A DNA stretch of 64,000 bases from Bacteroidales bacterium (GTDB lineage: Bacteria > Bacteroidota > Bacteroidia > Bacteroidales > UBA932), in assembly GCA_015060245.1 (NCBI GenBank), contig SUYU01000002.1, forward strand, positions 1-64,000, written 5' to 3'. Each line of letters opens with the position of its first letter. Position 1 is the first letter of the stretch. Positions 16,343 through 24,488 of this stretch are shown piece by piece. A program made the translations under genes and the position numbers. The notes under the pieces are model-generated. The model was not told the origin of the DNA, searched no databases, and worked only from the letters and a program-made list of their open reading frames with translations.

Positions 16343-17212
16343 TCAGAACTTTATATATTCCACCGGATTGACCGGTTTGCCTTTATGCCACAACTCAAAG
16401 TGGAGGTGAGGTGCGCTGCTCAAGTTTCCAGTATTTCCCACAAGTGATATGGGGCTTCCGGCCGAGACTGCGTCTCCCGCCTTTTTCAAAAGTTTGGCAT
16501 TGTGTTTATATATCGATATTATGTTGTTGTCGTGCTGAATCTGGATTACATAGCCGTTCTGTTCGCTGTAGTCGGCCGAAATTACGGTGCCGTCAAGAAT
16601 TGAAGAGACAACACTGTTTTCAGGTGCGGCAATGTCAATGTACGGGTGGTTGATGGCCTCATTGTACTCCTGGGTAATGACGCCATTGACAGGAGGAAAG
16701 AGGTGAAGGCCCTCAATCTGCTCTATCTTTTGTGTCTGTACCGACAGATTGAACTGCTCCTCCTTGAGGACTGCACTCCTGAGCAGCGAGTCATCTTTGG
16801 AGAAGTCGGGAGACTCGGCAAGCACATACTCCCTGTATTGTGCAAGGCTGAGGACGCTGTCGATCTTAACAGGTTCCTGCCCCTTTACAACGCGCTGTAT
16901 ATTTACAAGTTGGAGCCTCCAGAGGTTTATCTCGTTCTGGAGCGAGTCGAGTTTTATTGTGTTCTGGATCAATTCCCGGCGGCTCTCTGCCGACGGATAG
17001 CCCGGGATGAACTCCCTGAGCGATGTAAACGATATAAGCGCAGTAACGGAGCCCACAATGAATACAATTGCCAGCAGAAGCGTTACGATTGAGATTATTC
17101 CGCTGCCTCTGAAGGTGAAGAGAACCTCATGGGTAGTATCGTTGAAAATGGATACGCGGAACTTGTTGGACAATCTGTTTTTAATCTTATTTTTTCTCTT
17201 TGTTGCAGCCAT
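16343..17212 (-). CDS. M23-family murein endopeptidase, membrane-anchored
   Basis: A 289-residue type II membrane protein: a basic cytoplasmic N terminus (about 38 residues), one transmembrane segment (residues about 39-65), a coiled-coil region and a C-terminal LytM/M23 domain. Zinc ligands are visible as NHPYID and HLHFELW, so the enzyme is probably active rather than a degenerate EnvC-type activator. It would cut peptidoglycan cross-links. It is divergent from ruvX, with start codons 27 bases apart. Confidence 0.9.
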   Translation of the reverse strand: MAATKRKNKIKNRLSNKFRVSIFNDTTHEVLFTFRGSGIISIVTLLLAIVFIVGSVTALISFTSLREFIPGYPSAESRRELIQNTIKLDSLQNEINLWRLQLVNIQRVVKGQEPVKIDSVLSLAQYREYVLAESPDFSKDDSLLRSAVLKEEQFNLSVQTQKIEQIEGLHLFPPVNGVITQEYNEAINHPYIDIAAPENSVVSSILDGTVISADYSEQNGYVIQIQHDNNIISIYKHNAKLLKKAGDAVSAGSPISLVGNTGNLSSAPHLHFELWHKGKPVNPVEYIKF

Positions 17213-17227
17213 ATTATAATAAAACGC

Positions 17228-17235
17228 TAACTTTG
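17228..17235 (+). promoter_or_regulatory. -7 element of the ruvX promoter
   Basis: TAACTTTG ends only 4 bases before the ruvX ATG (17240), with TTTGTTG about 22 bases upstream. In this phylum starts lie about 5-7 bases past the TTTG, so the transcript would be leaderless or nearly so. Confidence 0.55.
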
Positions 17236-17239
17236 CAGT

Positions 17240-17656
17240 ATGGACAGAATAATAGGTATAGACTACGGACGAAAGAGGGTGGGTGTTGCTGTAAGCGACC
17301 CGCTCGGCATTTTTGCGTCTGCCCTTGAAACTGTTCCGGCTGCAAAGATAGTTGAATATCTCAAAAATTATACCTTAAAAGAGAAAGTGGGACGTTTTGT
17401 TGTGGGGTATCCGATGAATCTGAACAACAAGCCGGCAGAGGCGGCAAAGGATGTGGATGTTTTCCTTAAGGTTCTCAAGAAACAATTCCCTGACATCCCT
17501 GTTACATTGGAGGATGAGAGGTTCACTTCGCAATTGGCCATGAAGGCGATGATTGCTGGTGGAGTAAAGAAGTCAGACAGGAGGGAGAAGGGTTCGGTAG
17601 ACAAGGTGAGTGCCGCCATAATTCTCCAGACTTTTCTGGACAGGGGACAGATGTAA
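17240..17656 (+). CDS. ruvX: RuvX/YqgF-type RNase H-fold nuclease (pre-16S rRNA processing)
   Basis: The protein has 138 residues, the normal YqgF length. It begins with IIGIDYGRKRVGVAVSDP, the RNase H-like acidic strand, followed by VGYPMNLNNKPAEAA, LEDERFTSQLA and the final Asp in DKVSAAIILQTFLD. YqgF proteins are linked to 5' maturation of 16S rRNA. It begins an operon with def and a phosphohexomutase. Confidence 0.94.
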   Translation: MDRIIGIDYGRKRVGVAVSDPLGIFASALETVPAAKIVEYLKNYTLKEKVGRFVVGYPMNLNNKPAEAAKDVDVFLKVLKKQFPDIPVTLEDERFTSQLAMKAMIAGGVKKSDRREKGSVDKVSAAIILQTFLDRGQM

Positions 17657-17701
17657 GGAGTTCTGTCGGGAAGAAGATGAACAACAATAGATTTCAAATA
17701 T

Positions 17702-18256
17702 ATGATTTTACCAATTTACGTATACGGATCAGGTGTGCTCAGGGAGCGGGCAACTGAAATAGATGTCAACAACGCAGAGGGATTGCAGGAATTGATTGAA
17801 AACATGTATGCAACCATGAAGGAGTCCGATGGTGTGGGTATTGCGGCTCCCCAGGTTGGAAAGTCAATCAGGTTGCTTATAGTTGACGGGTCTGACCTTG
17901 TGGAGGACATGCCTGAACTTGAGGGCTTCAAGAGGGTGATGATCAACCCTGTTGCCACATGGGAGAGCGAGGAGACTGCGGAGTATTCGGAGGGGTGTTT
18001 GAGCGTGCCGAACATTCATGCAGATGTTGTCAGGCCAAAGAGCATGAAGGTCAAATATCTGAATGAGAAGTACGAGGAGCAGGAGGAACTCTTTGAGGGC
18101 TTTGCATGCAGGATGGTACAGCACGAGATGGACCACCTCGACGGCCACCTCTTCATTGACCATGTGTCGCCTATCAGAAAGAAGATGATACAGTCAAAAC
18201 TCAACAATATAGCGGCCGGTAAGGTGCGTACTCACTACCGCATCGCAAAGAAATAG
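17702..18256 (+). CDS. def: Peptide deformylase
   Basis: This 184-residue enzyme removes the formyl group from nascent N-terminal methionine. All three motifs are intact: GVGIAAPQVG, EGCLSVP with the metal-binding Cys, and QHEMDHLDG with the two His ligands and catalytic Glu. It lies 45 bases after ruvX and 22 before the phosphohexomutase. Confidence 0.97.
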   Translation: MILPIYVYGSGVLRERATEIDVNNAEGLQELIENMYATMKESDGVGIAAPQVGKSIRLLIVDGSDLVEDMPELEGFKRVMINPVATWESEETAEYSEGCLSVPNIHADVVRPKSMKVKYLNEKYEEQEELFEGFACRMVQHEMDHLDGHLFIDHVSPIRKKMIQSKLNNIAAGKVRTHYRIAKK

Positions 18257-18278
18257 GTTCACAATAAAATCTGCAACT

Positions 18279-19679
18279 ATGGGAGCATTTCACGCATACG
18301 ACATCAGAGGTGTCTACAACAGGGATTTTGATAAGGAGACTGCTTATAAGGTGGGATTTTTTCTGCCCCAACTGCTCAAGGCTGAAAAGGTGCTTGTAGG
18401 TAGGGATGTAAGGGTCTCATCTCCCGAAATAAGGGAGTACCTCATAAAAGGCATAACTGAGTCCGGTGCCGATGTGGTGGATATGGGGCTTGCCACTACT
18501 CCTATGGTCTATTTTGCAACGGCAAAGTATGGTTTTGCCGCTTCGGTGCAGATTACCGCATCGCATAACCCCAAAGAGTACAACGGCATGAAGGTCTCAT
18601 GCACAAATGCCCTTCCTGTAGGGTATGATACCGGTCTGGGAACAATAGAAAAGTGGATAAACGAAGGCAGGGAGTGCTCTCCGGCCGCAGTTCAGGGCAA
18701 AGTGGAGCATATTGATATAAAACAGGAGTATATTGACTTCATGAAGAGGTACAAGGGCAACTATTCAAACCTCAATATAGGTATGGATATATCAAACGGA
18801 ATGGCCGGCCTTGTAATAAAGGATATCCTTGGATCTGCCACTGACGGTACACCTTCCTGTTCGGGGAGTGGCCGGGCTGCAGATTCCGGGAGTATTCACT
18901 ACATCTTTGATGAACTTGACGGTACCTTCCCCAACCATGAAGCAAATCCGCTTGTGCCTGAAAATATTCTCTCATTGCAGGACCTTGTGCGTGAAAAGGG
19001 TTGCGATATAGGTGTCATTTACGATGGTGACGGCGACAGGGTAATGTTCGTTGACGAGAACTCCCGTTTCATATCACCTGATCTGATGATTGCCCTCATG
19101 GGCCACTACTGGCTGGAGGAGCGTGGTCTCAAGGGTAAGGTAATTCAGGATATACGCAGTTCAAAGGCTGTTGGGGAGTACCTCTCTCCAATGGGAGGTG
19201 AGATGTACACCTGGAAGGTTGGACGGGCTTTTGCAGCACACAAATTGAGGGAGATAGATGGCATTTATGGAGGCGAACTTGCCGGACACTACTATTTTAA
19301 GGAGTTTTTCTACTCCGACAGCGGAATCATGGCATCGCTCATAATTCTTGATATAGTGTCAAAACTCAAGGCAAAGGGAATAAAACTCTCGGAGGCGATA
19401 GAGGGTATAGAGAAATACAAAAACTCCGGGGAGATAAACTTCAAGATAGAGCGCAAAAAGGAGGCAATGGATGCTGTGCGAGACTGGGCAATCTCTCAGG
19501 AGCAGCCCTCTGCACAGATGGACTTTGACGGATACAGGGTTGAGTTCAAGGATTGGTGGTTCAATATACGTCCTTCAAATACAGAACCTTATCTCAGGTT
19601 TATAGCAGAAGCGTCGAGTCAGGAACTTCTTGATGCCAAGGTGGCCAAAGTGCGCGAAATTGTAGCCTCATTGGGTTAG
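18279..19679 (+). CDS. Phosphomannomutase/phosphoglucomutase
   Basis: This 466-residue alpha-D-phosphohexomutase has the phosphoserine loop QITASHNPKEYNG near residue 95, the Mg-binding loop IYDGDGDRVMF near residue 247, the sugar loop GGELAGHYYF and the phosphate-binding RPSNTEPYLR near the C terminus. The type resembles bifunctional ManB/AlgC enzymes that supply mannose-1-P or glucose-1-P for glycan synthesis. Which sugar it prefers cannot be told. Confidence 0.93.
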   Translation: MGAFHAYDIRGVYNRDFDKETAYKVGFFLPQLLKAEKVLVGRDVRVSSPEIREYLIKGITESGADVVDMGLATTPMVYFATAKYGFAASVQITASHNPKEYNGMKVSCTNALPVGYDTGLGTIEKWINEGRECSPAAVQGKVEHIDIKQEYIDFMKRYKGNYSNLNIGMDISNGMAGLVIKDILGSATDGTPSCSGSGRAADSGSIHYIFDELDGTFPNHEANPLVPENILSLQDLVREKGCDIGVIYDGDGDRVMFVDENSRFISPDLMIALMGHYWLEERGLKGKVIQDIRSSKAVGEYLSPMGGEMYTWKVGRAFAAHKLREIDGIYGGELAGHYYFKEFFYSDSGIMASLIILDIVSKLKAKGIKLSEAIEGIEKYKNSGEINFKIERKKEAMDAVRDWAISQEQPSAQMDFDGYRVEFKDWWFNIRPSNTEPYLRFIAEASSQELLDAKVAKVREIVASLG

Positions 19680-19697
19680 TTCTTCATTCTGCAGTAT

Positions 19698-21266
19698 ATG
19701 GGAGAACGCAACCAGTCACTCGATTTTTTACGGGGCCTGTCAATCTTTGGAATGATATTCAGTGCCATAATTCCTTATGGCGTGCTTCCTGCATGGATGT
19801 ACCATATCCAGAATCCGCCACCTTCGCATGATCTGGATATGAGCGTGCCCGGTATCGGATGGGTAGACCTCGTCTTTCCCGTTTTCATATTCTGTATGGG
19901 TGTGGCCATTCCTTTGAGTTGGAAGAATGGCAAAGGAGCACATTCGGGAGGCCGCAGGTTGTGCGGTGAAGGCGTGCAATACGTCAAGGGTGTGTTTGTA
20001 AGGTTCTTGAGGTTGTGGGCATTCTCCTATCTCTATGTGCTCATGAACTTTTCAAATCTCGATGCCCTATGGCCACAGGTCTTTACCATTCTGGGGTTCG
20101 GCCTTATCTTCATGCTCTATTACAAGCCGTCGGTGAAGGGAATGGGATATGTGGAGAGAGGAAAATCAAAGGTTTGGCGCATTGTCCGGAACCTCATAGG
20201 AATATATCTGGTTGCTGTTGTTATGGTTGTAGGCCACTATTCATTTGGGGAGGTTATTGGTCTGCATCGCAGGGGAATAATTATCTTTCTGCTGGCATTC
20301 CTCTATCTCTTTGGCTCTCTGGTCTGGTATTTTACAAGGGAACGCATTGGGGTCAGGGCAACAATCTTTGCACTTCTTCTCATTTTTACCCATGTTACCC
20401 GACAATTGGACTGGCCCGCAATAACTTATGCCAATCCCCAAGTCAACTGGTGGTTCAATATGGAGTATATCTATTTTCTGCTTCTGCTGCTCCCTGCAAC
20501 CGTTGTAGGAGACATTTTGCGCAGAAAGGAACAGGAAAGTGTTGCAACCCGGAGAGCATTGGACAATGATGTGAACGAAGGAGTTGCAGCCCGGAGTGAA
20601 TTGTGCATGGGAGAGCAGGATGAAGCCGCTGTTGCGCAGGAAGCAGTGCGGGATATTGGGCAAAATACCCGGAAAGAGACCGGACATAAGGGGAAGAATG
20701 GATCTGCAGAGCATCTTATAAGTTGGCTCTGCCTGCTGTTTGTGGTATGGCAGTGCTATGCCCTTTATATGAATGAGGCATTGTTGAATATGGCTGTAAG
20801 TGTGCCGTTTGTGGCTCTCCTTGTGCTTTTGTGCCGCAGATATTCTCCCCTAAACTGCCTGTTTGTTGCAATGGCCGGGCTACTGGTGATTTGGGGCATA
20901 TCAATGGGAACAATTGAGGATGGAATCAAAAAGGTGCCTTGCACTATATCTTACTGTCTGGCAACATGCGGAATATCAATTTATCTGCTGCTTGTTGCCC
21001 AATATATCTGCAAATTCCTGGGCAAGACACTCCTGGTCGGAATATTTACAGGAGCCGGCAGGAATCCGCTGATGGCCTACATAACTTACGGCTCCCTTCT
21101 TGTGCCGCTTATGAAACTCTGTGGAGTGATGCCTCTCTATGCTTCAATTTATTCTGCTCCCGACGGCAATCCGCTATGGGGAATTTTGAGGGCAGCCGCT
21201 GCAACCCTTCTTGCAATGTGGATTGTTAGTTGCTTCAGCCGTAAAGGCATCTTCTGGAAGGCCTGA
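19698..21266 (+). CDS. DUF5009 / heparan-alpha-glucosaminide N-acetyltransferase-like membrane protein
   Basis: A 522-residue multipass membrane protein. The N terminus RNQSLDFLRGLSIFGMIF and GWVDLVFPVFIFCMGVAIP match the DUF5009/HGSNAT family, whose members have about ten membrane helices and may carry acetyl groups across the membrane. A hydrophilic insert of about 65 residues (near 275-340), rich in Glu, Arg and Ala and partly duplicated, separates two helices. It follows the phosphohexomutase by 18 bases and probably shares its message. The substrate is unknown. Confidence 0.78.
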   Translation: MGERNQSLDFLRGLSIFGMIFSAIIPYGVLPAWMYHIQNPPPSHDLDMSVPGIGWVDLVFPVFIFCMGVAIPLSWKNGKGAHSGGRRLCGEGVQYVKGVFVRFLRLWAFSYLYVLMNFSNLDALWPQVFTILGFGLIFMLYYKPSVKGMGYVERGKSKVWRIVRNLIGIYLVAVVMVVGHYSFGEVIGLHRRGIIIFLLAFLYLFGSLVWYFTRERIGVRATIFALLLIFTHVTRQLDWPAITYANPQVNWWFNMEYIYFLLLLLPATVVGDILRRKEQESVATRRALDNDVNEGVAARSELCMGEQDEAAVAQEAVRDIGQNTRKETGHKGKNGSAEHLISWLCLLFVVWQCYALYMNEALLNMAVSVPFVALLVLLCRRYSPLNCLFVAMAGLLVIWGISMGTIEDGIKKVPCTISYCLATCGISIYLLLVAQYICKFLGKTLLVGIFTGAGRNPLMAYITYGSLLVPLMKLCGVMPLYASIYSAPDGNPLWGILRAAAATLLAMWIVSCFSRKGIFWKA

Positions 21267-21321
21267 ATTGCAATTTCTGCGGACCATCCATGCGGTATGT
21301 GAAAATTATTGGAAGCGGATG

Positions 21322-21942
21322 CTACTCCATTCTGACCAATCCTGCCGGGATGTTCATTTGAATCTCCCTGTTTTCGGCATCAAAGGCCATTATGAGAGAC
21401 TCCTGGAATGGAATAAGAAGTGATTCATGCTCTGTAGAGGCATTCTCTGAAAGGGCTGAATATATGCCCTCTGCAAGTTCAACCTCAATGCACGGGTTGT
21501 TGGGATAGTTGTAGTAGGAGGTGATCTCTCCTATGAAGTTGCCGCTCTGGTCATACAGGTCAAATCCTGCAATGAAATCCTCAAAATTCTCTTGGGCAAA
21601 ACTCTCGAGGGCTTCCGGTGTGGCGCTTGAACTCTCAATGAAGATAGTTCTCCGTACAAGTTCTTCGGAGTGCTCCATATCATTTATGGTGCTGAACTTG
21701 ACAATGGCGCCGGAGTTGCCTTTTGGTGTGAAGCGGTCAATAAAAAAAGGAACCGGCAGTTCATCAAAGTGGATGAACACCGGTTCTTTACGGTTTAAAT
21801 CTTCAAGCAGATCAGATGAGAGTTTTATTACAACTTCACCGTTTGTACTATAAGATTTGACAATTTGTGCTACTGCTATAGGGGAGTTCAACTTTCCGCT
21901 GTTTGCCCACAATGTGGTTGCCTTTTTAGCCTTAGCACACAT
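21322..21942 (-). CDS. rimM: 16S rRNA processing protein RimM
   Basis: RimM helps 30S maturation by binding S19 and the 16S 3' domain. The 206-residue protein has the N-terminal beta barrel (PIAVAQIVKSYSTNGEVVIK) and the C-terminal PRC-like barrel (GFDLYDQSGNFIGEITSYY, LIPF). Sequence identity to model RimM is evidently low, as is usual in this phylum. It starts 5 bases after rpsP, and the rpsP-rimM linkage is widely conserved, which supports the call. Confidence 0.88.
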   Translation of the reverse strand: MCAKAKKATTLWANSGKLNSPIAVAQIVKSYSTNGEVVIKLSSDLLEDLNRKEPVFIHFDELPVPFFIDRFTPKGNSGAIVKFSTINDMEHSEELVRRTIFIESSSATPEALESFAQENFEDFIAGFDLYDQSGNFIGEITSYYNYPNNPCIEVELAEGIYSALSENASTEHESLLIPFQESLIMAFDAENREIQMNIPAGLVRME

Positions 21943-21947
21943 TGTAA

Positions 21948-22508
21948 TTAAGCCTCTGTGTTTTCTGCAGGAGCCTCTGTGTTCTCAGCCTCTGCTGCCG
22001 CTGCTGCTGCCTCAGCCTCTGCTTTTGCTGCTGCCTCTGCTGCTTCAGCCTCTGCTTTTCTCTTTGCAATCTCAGCCGCTCTGTCTGCGTTTACTTTAGT
22101 CTCAACCTCAAGGGCTGCTTTCTTTGCTGCTCTTGCTGATTGCTCCAAGTTAGATTTCTTGTTGCTGATCTTAAGTTCTTTCTCTGCAACCCATGCTGCA
22201 AATTTAGCATCTGCCTGCTCCTGAGTCAAAGCACCTTTGGCAACACCGCCGTTAAGGTGTTTCTTAAGAAGGATACCTTTGTAAGAAAGGATTCTGCGGC
22301 AAGTATCTGAAGGTTGTGCACCAACATTCAACCAATACAATGCTCTGTCATCGTTCAAAACGATAGTTGCAGGATTAGTGTTAGGGTTGTAAGTTCCCAA
22401 AAGTTCAATAAAGCGACCATCACGTGGTGCTCTGGTGTCCGCTGCTACAATGTGGAAGAAAGCGTAGTTCTTCTTACCGTGGCGGGCCAAACGAATTTTA
22501 ACAGCCAT
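21948..22508 (-). CDS. rpsP: 30S ribosomal protein S16 with long Ala/Glu-rich tail
   Basis: A 186-residue protein. The first 80 or so residues are canonical S16 (MAVKIRLARHGKKNYAFFHI, DGRFIELLGTYNPNTNP). After that comes a Lys-rich helix and then an Ala/Glu-rich repetitive tail ending in two PAENTEA-like copies. Extended S16 tails are known from Bacteroidota, so this is a lineage trait, not a fusion error. Promoter at 22573-22604; rimM follows. Confidence 0.96.
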   Translation of the reverse strand: MAVKIRLARHGKKNYAFFHIVAADTRAPRDGRFIELLGTYNPNTNPATIVLNDDRALYWLNVGAQPSDTCRRILSYKGILLKKHLNGGVAKGALTQEQADAKFAAWVAEKELKISNKKSNLEQSARAAKKAALEVETKVNADRAAEIAKRKAEAEAAEAAAKAEAEAAAAAAEAENTEAPAENTEA

Positions 22509-22572
22509 TTACTGTACGAATTTAAAAATTAATAATTTTTTTAACGTCCTTATCTTCTCGAGAAAAGGTGCG

Positions 22573-22604
22573 CAAAGATATGGATATTAGAGCAATTCTC
22601 CAAA
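22573..22604 (-). promoter_or_regulatory. Bacteroidota-type promoter of rpsP-rimM
   Basis: On the minus strand TTTG (22601-22604), 20 bases, then TATCTTTG (22573-22580). The start near 22567 leaves a leader of about 59 nt before rpsP. Confidence 0.7.
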
Positions 22605-22641
22605 AATTATTCTCATTTGTCAACCAAACGGATTTCTGCCG

Positions 22642-23856
22642 CTATTTGAGCGTTACCTCCACTATAACCGGATTGGACTCCTCTGTAAGTTTTGCGGCAA
22701 CCTCCTTCATCTTTGCAGAGTTGCTTTTTGAGGCCAGATCCATAAATGTAATGGCGTCAATTATCTGGTACATCCTGTTGCCCACTATGGAACGTGGTAG
22801 GAACGGCGCTCCATTGTCAAGGTCATTCTTCATGCCCCAGCATTTCAATGAGTTGTTGTACTTCATTGAATATGTTTTGCCGTTCACTTTGTCAAGGATA
22901 ATGAAGGTCATCCTTTCAAAGTTGGAGAGTGGAGAACTTTTGGGCAGAATCATAACCTTGAAAAGAATGAATCTGCTGCATCCGGCAAAATCCGTGGTCA
23001 GTATTGAAGCACCACGCAGTTCTTGATGATCCTCCTTGGGGCTTTTGCTCCGGTATCTTCCGAAATCCATAAAGGCATATGGCACTTTTTTCAACTTTGG
23101 CGTAACATTGTAGAGTGTATCTGTAAGTTGGCTCACCAAATCAATGGATTTGCCGCAGTCTATGTAACTCTGGTTGACTATTTTATCTACGTATGTGCCC
23201 AATTCCTTCATATACTCGCGGCCCACGAACATCGATTCCGAGAGTTTCTCTTTATGCAGTATATTGCCATTAAGGTCAGTCACATATCCGTAGTGCTCAT
23301 GATTGCTGTAATCCATTATTACAAAAAAGAGACGGTCATTGCCTATAAATGCAATTCCCTGATTGCTCCCTGTGTTTTCTGCATCAAGCGGCAAACTCTT
23401 TACAAACTCACCTTTTGAGGTGTAAAGCAGGATTTTTGTGTAGTCCAGAAGGGCAATAAGATTGCCATCTTCCGAGGTGTCCATTCCTCCAATATTTATG
23501 TACTCTTTGCTGCTTCGTCCATATTGGATGAATGATCTGATATATTTTCCGTCGGAAACCGAAAATTGTGAACAGGCATTGCTGCCTGTGTGGGTCAAAG
23601 TTATGACATCATTGGTCGAGTGTATAACTTTCATCCTGGGGTGCACCGACAACATTATATCTGAATCATCAAGTGCAATATATCTGATAGAGGCACCGTA
23701 CTCGCTCAAATTGACACCTGCATTGCTTTCAATGGCCTTCTCAATATCAATTATTTTGAGTTCTGGATCATTTGGCCATGAAGCAAAGGTGCTGTTATTT
23801 ATAAATATCAGTGCCCAAATGAAGAGAGCAGCAATAAAATGGAGTCTTGATCTCAT
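22642..23856 (-). CDS. Secreted 6-bladed beta-propeller protein (BF3164/TolB-like)
   Basis: A 404-residue protein with an N-terminal signal peptide (residues 1-26, cleaved near FASWP) and no lipobox. The body has repeating propeller blades, for example SVSDGKYIRSFIQYGRSSKE, LIALLDYTKILLYTSKGEFV and YVTDLNGNILHKEKLS, typical of the large Bacteroidales 6-bladed propeller family. Its function is unknown. It stands alone, with an unusually long 5' intergenic region that contains a sigma-54-like promoter and a hairpin. Confidence 0.72.
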   Translation of the reverse strand: MRSRLHFIAALFIWALIFINNSTFASWPNDPELKIIDIEKAIESNAGVNLSEYGASIRYIALDDSDIMLSVHPRMKVIHSTNDVITLTHTGSNACSQFSVSDGKYIRSFIQYGRSSKEYINIGGMDTSEDGNLIALLDYTKILLYTSKGEFVKSLPLDAENTGSNQGIAFIGNDRLFFVIMDYSNHEHYGYVTDLNGNILHKEKLSESMFVGREYMKELGTYVDKIVNQSYIDCGKSIDLVSQLTDTLYNVTPKLKKVPYAFMDFGRYRSKSPKEDHQELRGASILTTDFAGCSRFILFKVMILPKSSPLSNFERMTFIILDKVNGKTYSMKYNNSLKCWGMKNDLDNGAPFLPRSIVGNRMYQIIDAITFMDLASKSNSAKMKEVAAKLTEESNPVIVEVTLK

Positions 23857-24003
23857 GACTTTAATTTTTTATTGGAAAAATTTGTTGAGTGTGTGCCGAT
23901 CAAAAAAGCAGCACAGAACTTTCGGTTACAAATGTAATTAAAATTAAAATTAAAATGCTGTTGCTAAGGGTGATTGTAGAGTATTTGTAGACTGAAAGAA
24001 AAT

Positions 24004-24038
24004 AAAAACAGGCTGCTCTGTACGAACAACCTGTTTTT
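24004..24038. terminator. Hairpin AAAAACAGG...CCTGTTTTT
   Basis: The nine-base arms 24004-24012 and 24030-24038 pair perfectly around a 17-base loop, with A/T runs making it terminator-like on both strands. It could end the transcript from the flippase side on the minus strand. It also lies just before a short open frame on the plus strand, so an attenuator-like leader is possible. Confidence 0.55.
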
Positions 24039-24056
24039 ATAACCTAAATCTAACCT

Positions 24057-24119
24057 ATGAAAAAACTATTTGCTTTACTCTTTTGCAAAGGGTGTGCCAA
24101 AGATTTTTTTTTGAGTTAA
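24057..24119 (+). other. Possible 20-residue short ORF after a leader hairpin
   Basis: ATG at 24057 begins a 20-codon frame, MKKLFALLFCKGCAKDFFLS, 18 bases after a terminator-like hairpin. The start MKKLFALLF looks like the beginning of a signal peptide, so this may be a decayed gene start or a leader peptide. A sigma-54-like site on the other strand overlaps it. Coding is unproven. Confidence 0.2.
24084..24100 (-). promoter_or_regulatory. Sigma-54-type -24/-12 promoter match
   Basis: The minus strand reads TTGGCACACCCTTTGCA, matching TTGGCACG-N4-TTGCA with the required spacing between the GG and GC pairs. A start near 24073 would point to the propeller gene beginning at 23856, with a leader of about 220 nt. 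Chance occurrence is possible because TTTGC is common in promoters of this phylum. Confidence 0.4.
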
Positions 24120-24132
24120 AAATGTGTAATGT

Positions 24133-24343
24133 TTACAAAATGGGTACGCTCTTGTTAAGAAACTCTCTCAAAGAGATGTGCCTGATACCATTCTCATCCC
24201 TTGAAGTAAGGTACGGAGTGGCACTGATAACATATTTGGGATAATTGTCGCGAATCTTCTCCAATGGCCTATACTCTCTATCTCTTGTTGCCTATCCATG
24301 AATCTACTTTGTCTGCGTAATGTTTTATTGTCAAAATTTCCAT
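24133..24343 (-). pseudogene. Collapsed AAA-ATPase (DUF4143-type) gene, N and C ends only
   Basis: On the minus strand ATG 24341-24343 begins MEILTIKHYADKVDSWIGNK, resembling the N terminus of Bacteroidales AAA+ ATPases of the DUF4143 group. After about 20 codons it hits a stop. In another frame, immediately following, REYRPLEKIRDNYPKYV and later ENGIRHISLREFLNK run to a stop at 24133-24135, resembling the C terminus of the same family. The roughly 350 residues between, including the Walker motifs, are missing, so this is an internal deletion with frame loss. Family assignment is from memory of conserved ends. Confidence 0.65.
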
Positions 24344-24381
24344 AGCATTCCCTATTTGGCAGAGCAAAATTAACACTTGTA

Positions 24382-24427
24382 GACAATAAAAATAAGCGTA
24401 TTGCAATTTTTATTGTCTTTGGACAAT
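24382..24427. repeat. Inverted-repeat cluster of GACAAT boxes upstream of the ATPase remnant
   Basis: GACAATAAAAAT (24382-24393) pairs with ATTTTTATTGTC (24406-24417), a perfect 12-bp inverted repeat. ATTGTC (24412-24417) pairs in turn with GACAAT (24422-24427). The three GACAAT boxes lie 39-84 bases before the pseudogene start and look like an operator or promoter-side palindrome left from the intact gene. Confidence 0.5.
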
Positions 24428-24488
24428 GAAAATTACTTTTTTATACTTGAACGTTAATTTGCTCTTTTCCTCTTCAGGAGAGCAAACA

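Noticed and set aside
24168-24386. 72-residue minus-strand frame in the ATPase remnant
   Set aside because: The family-like segments are in the other two frames; this frame only bridges the deletion by chance.
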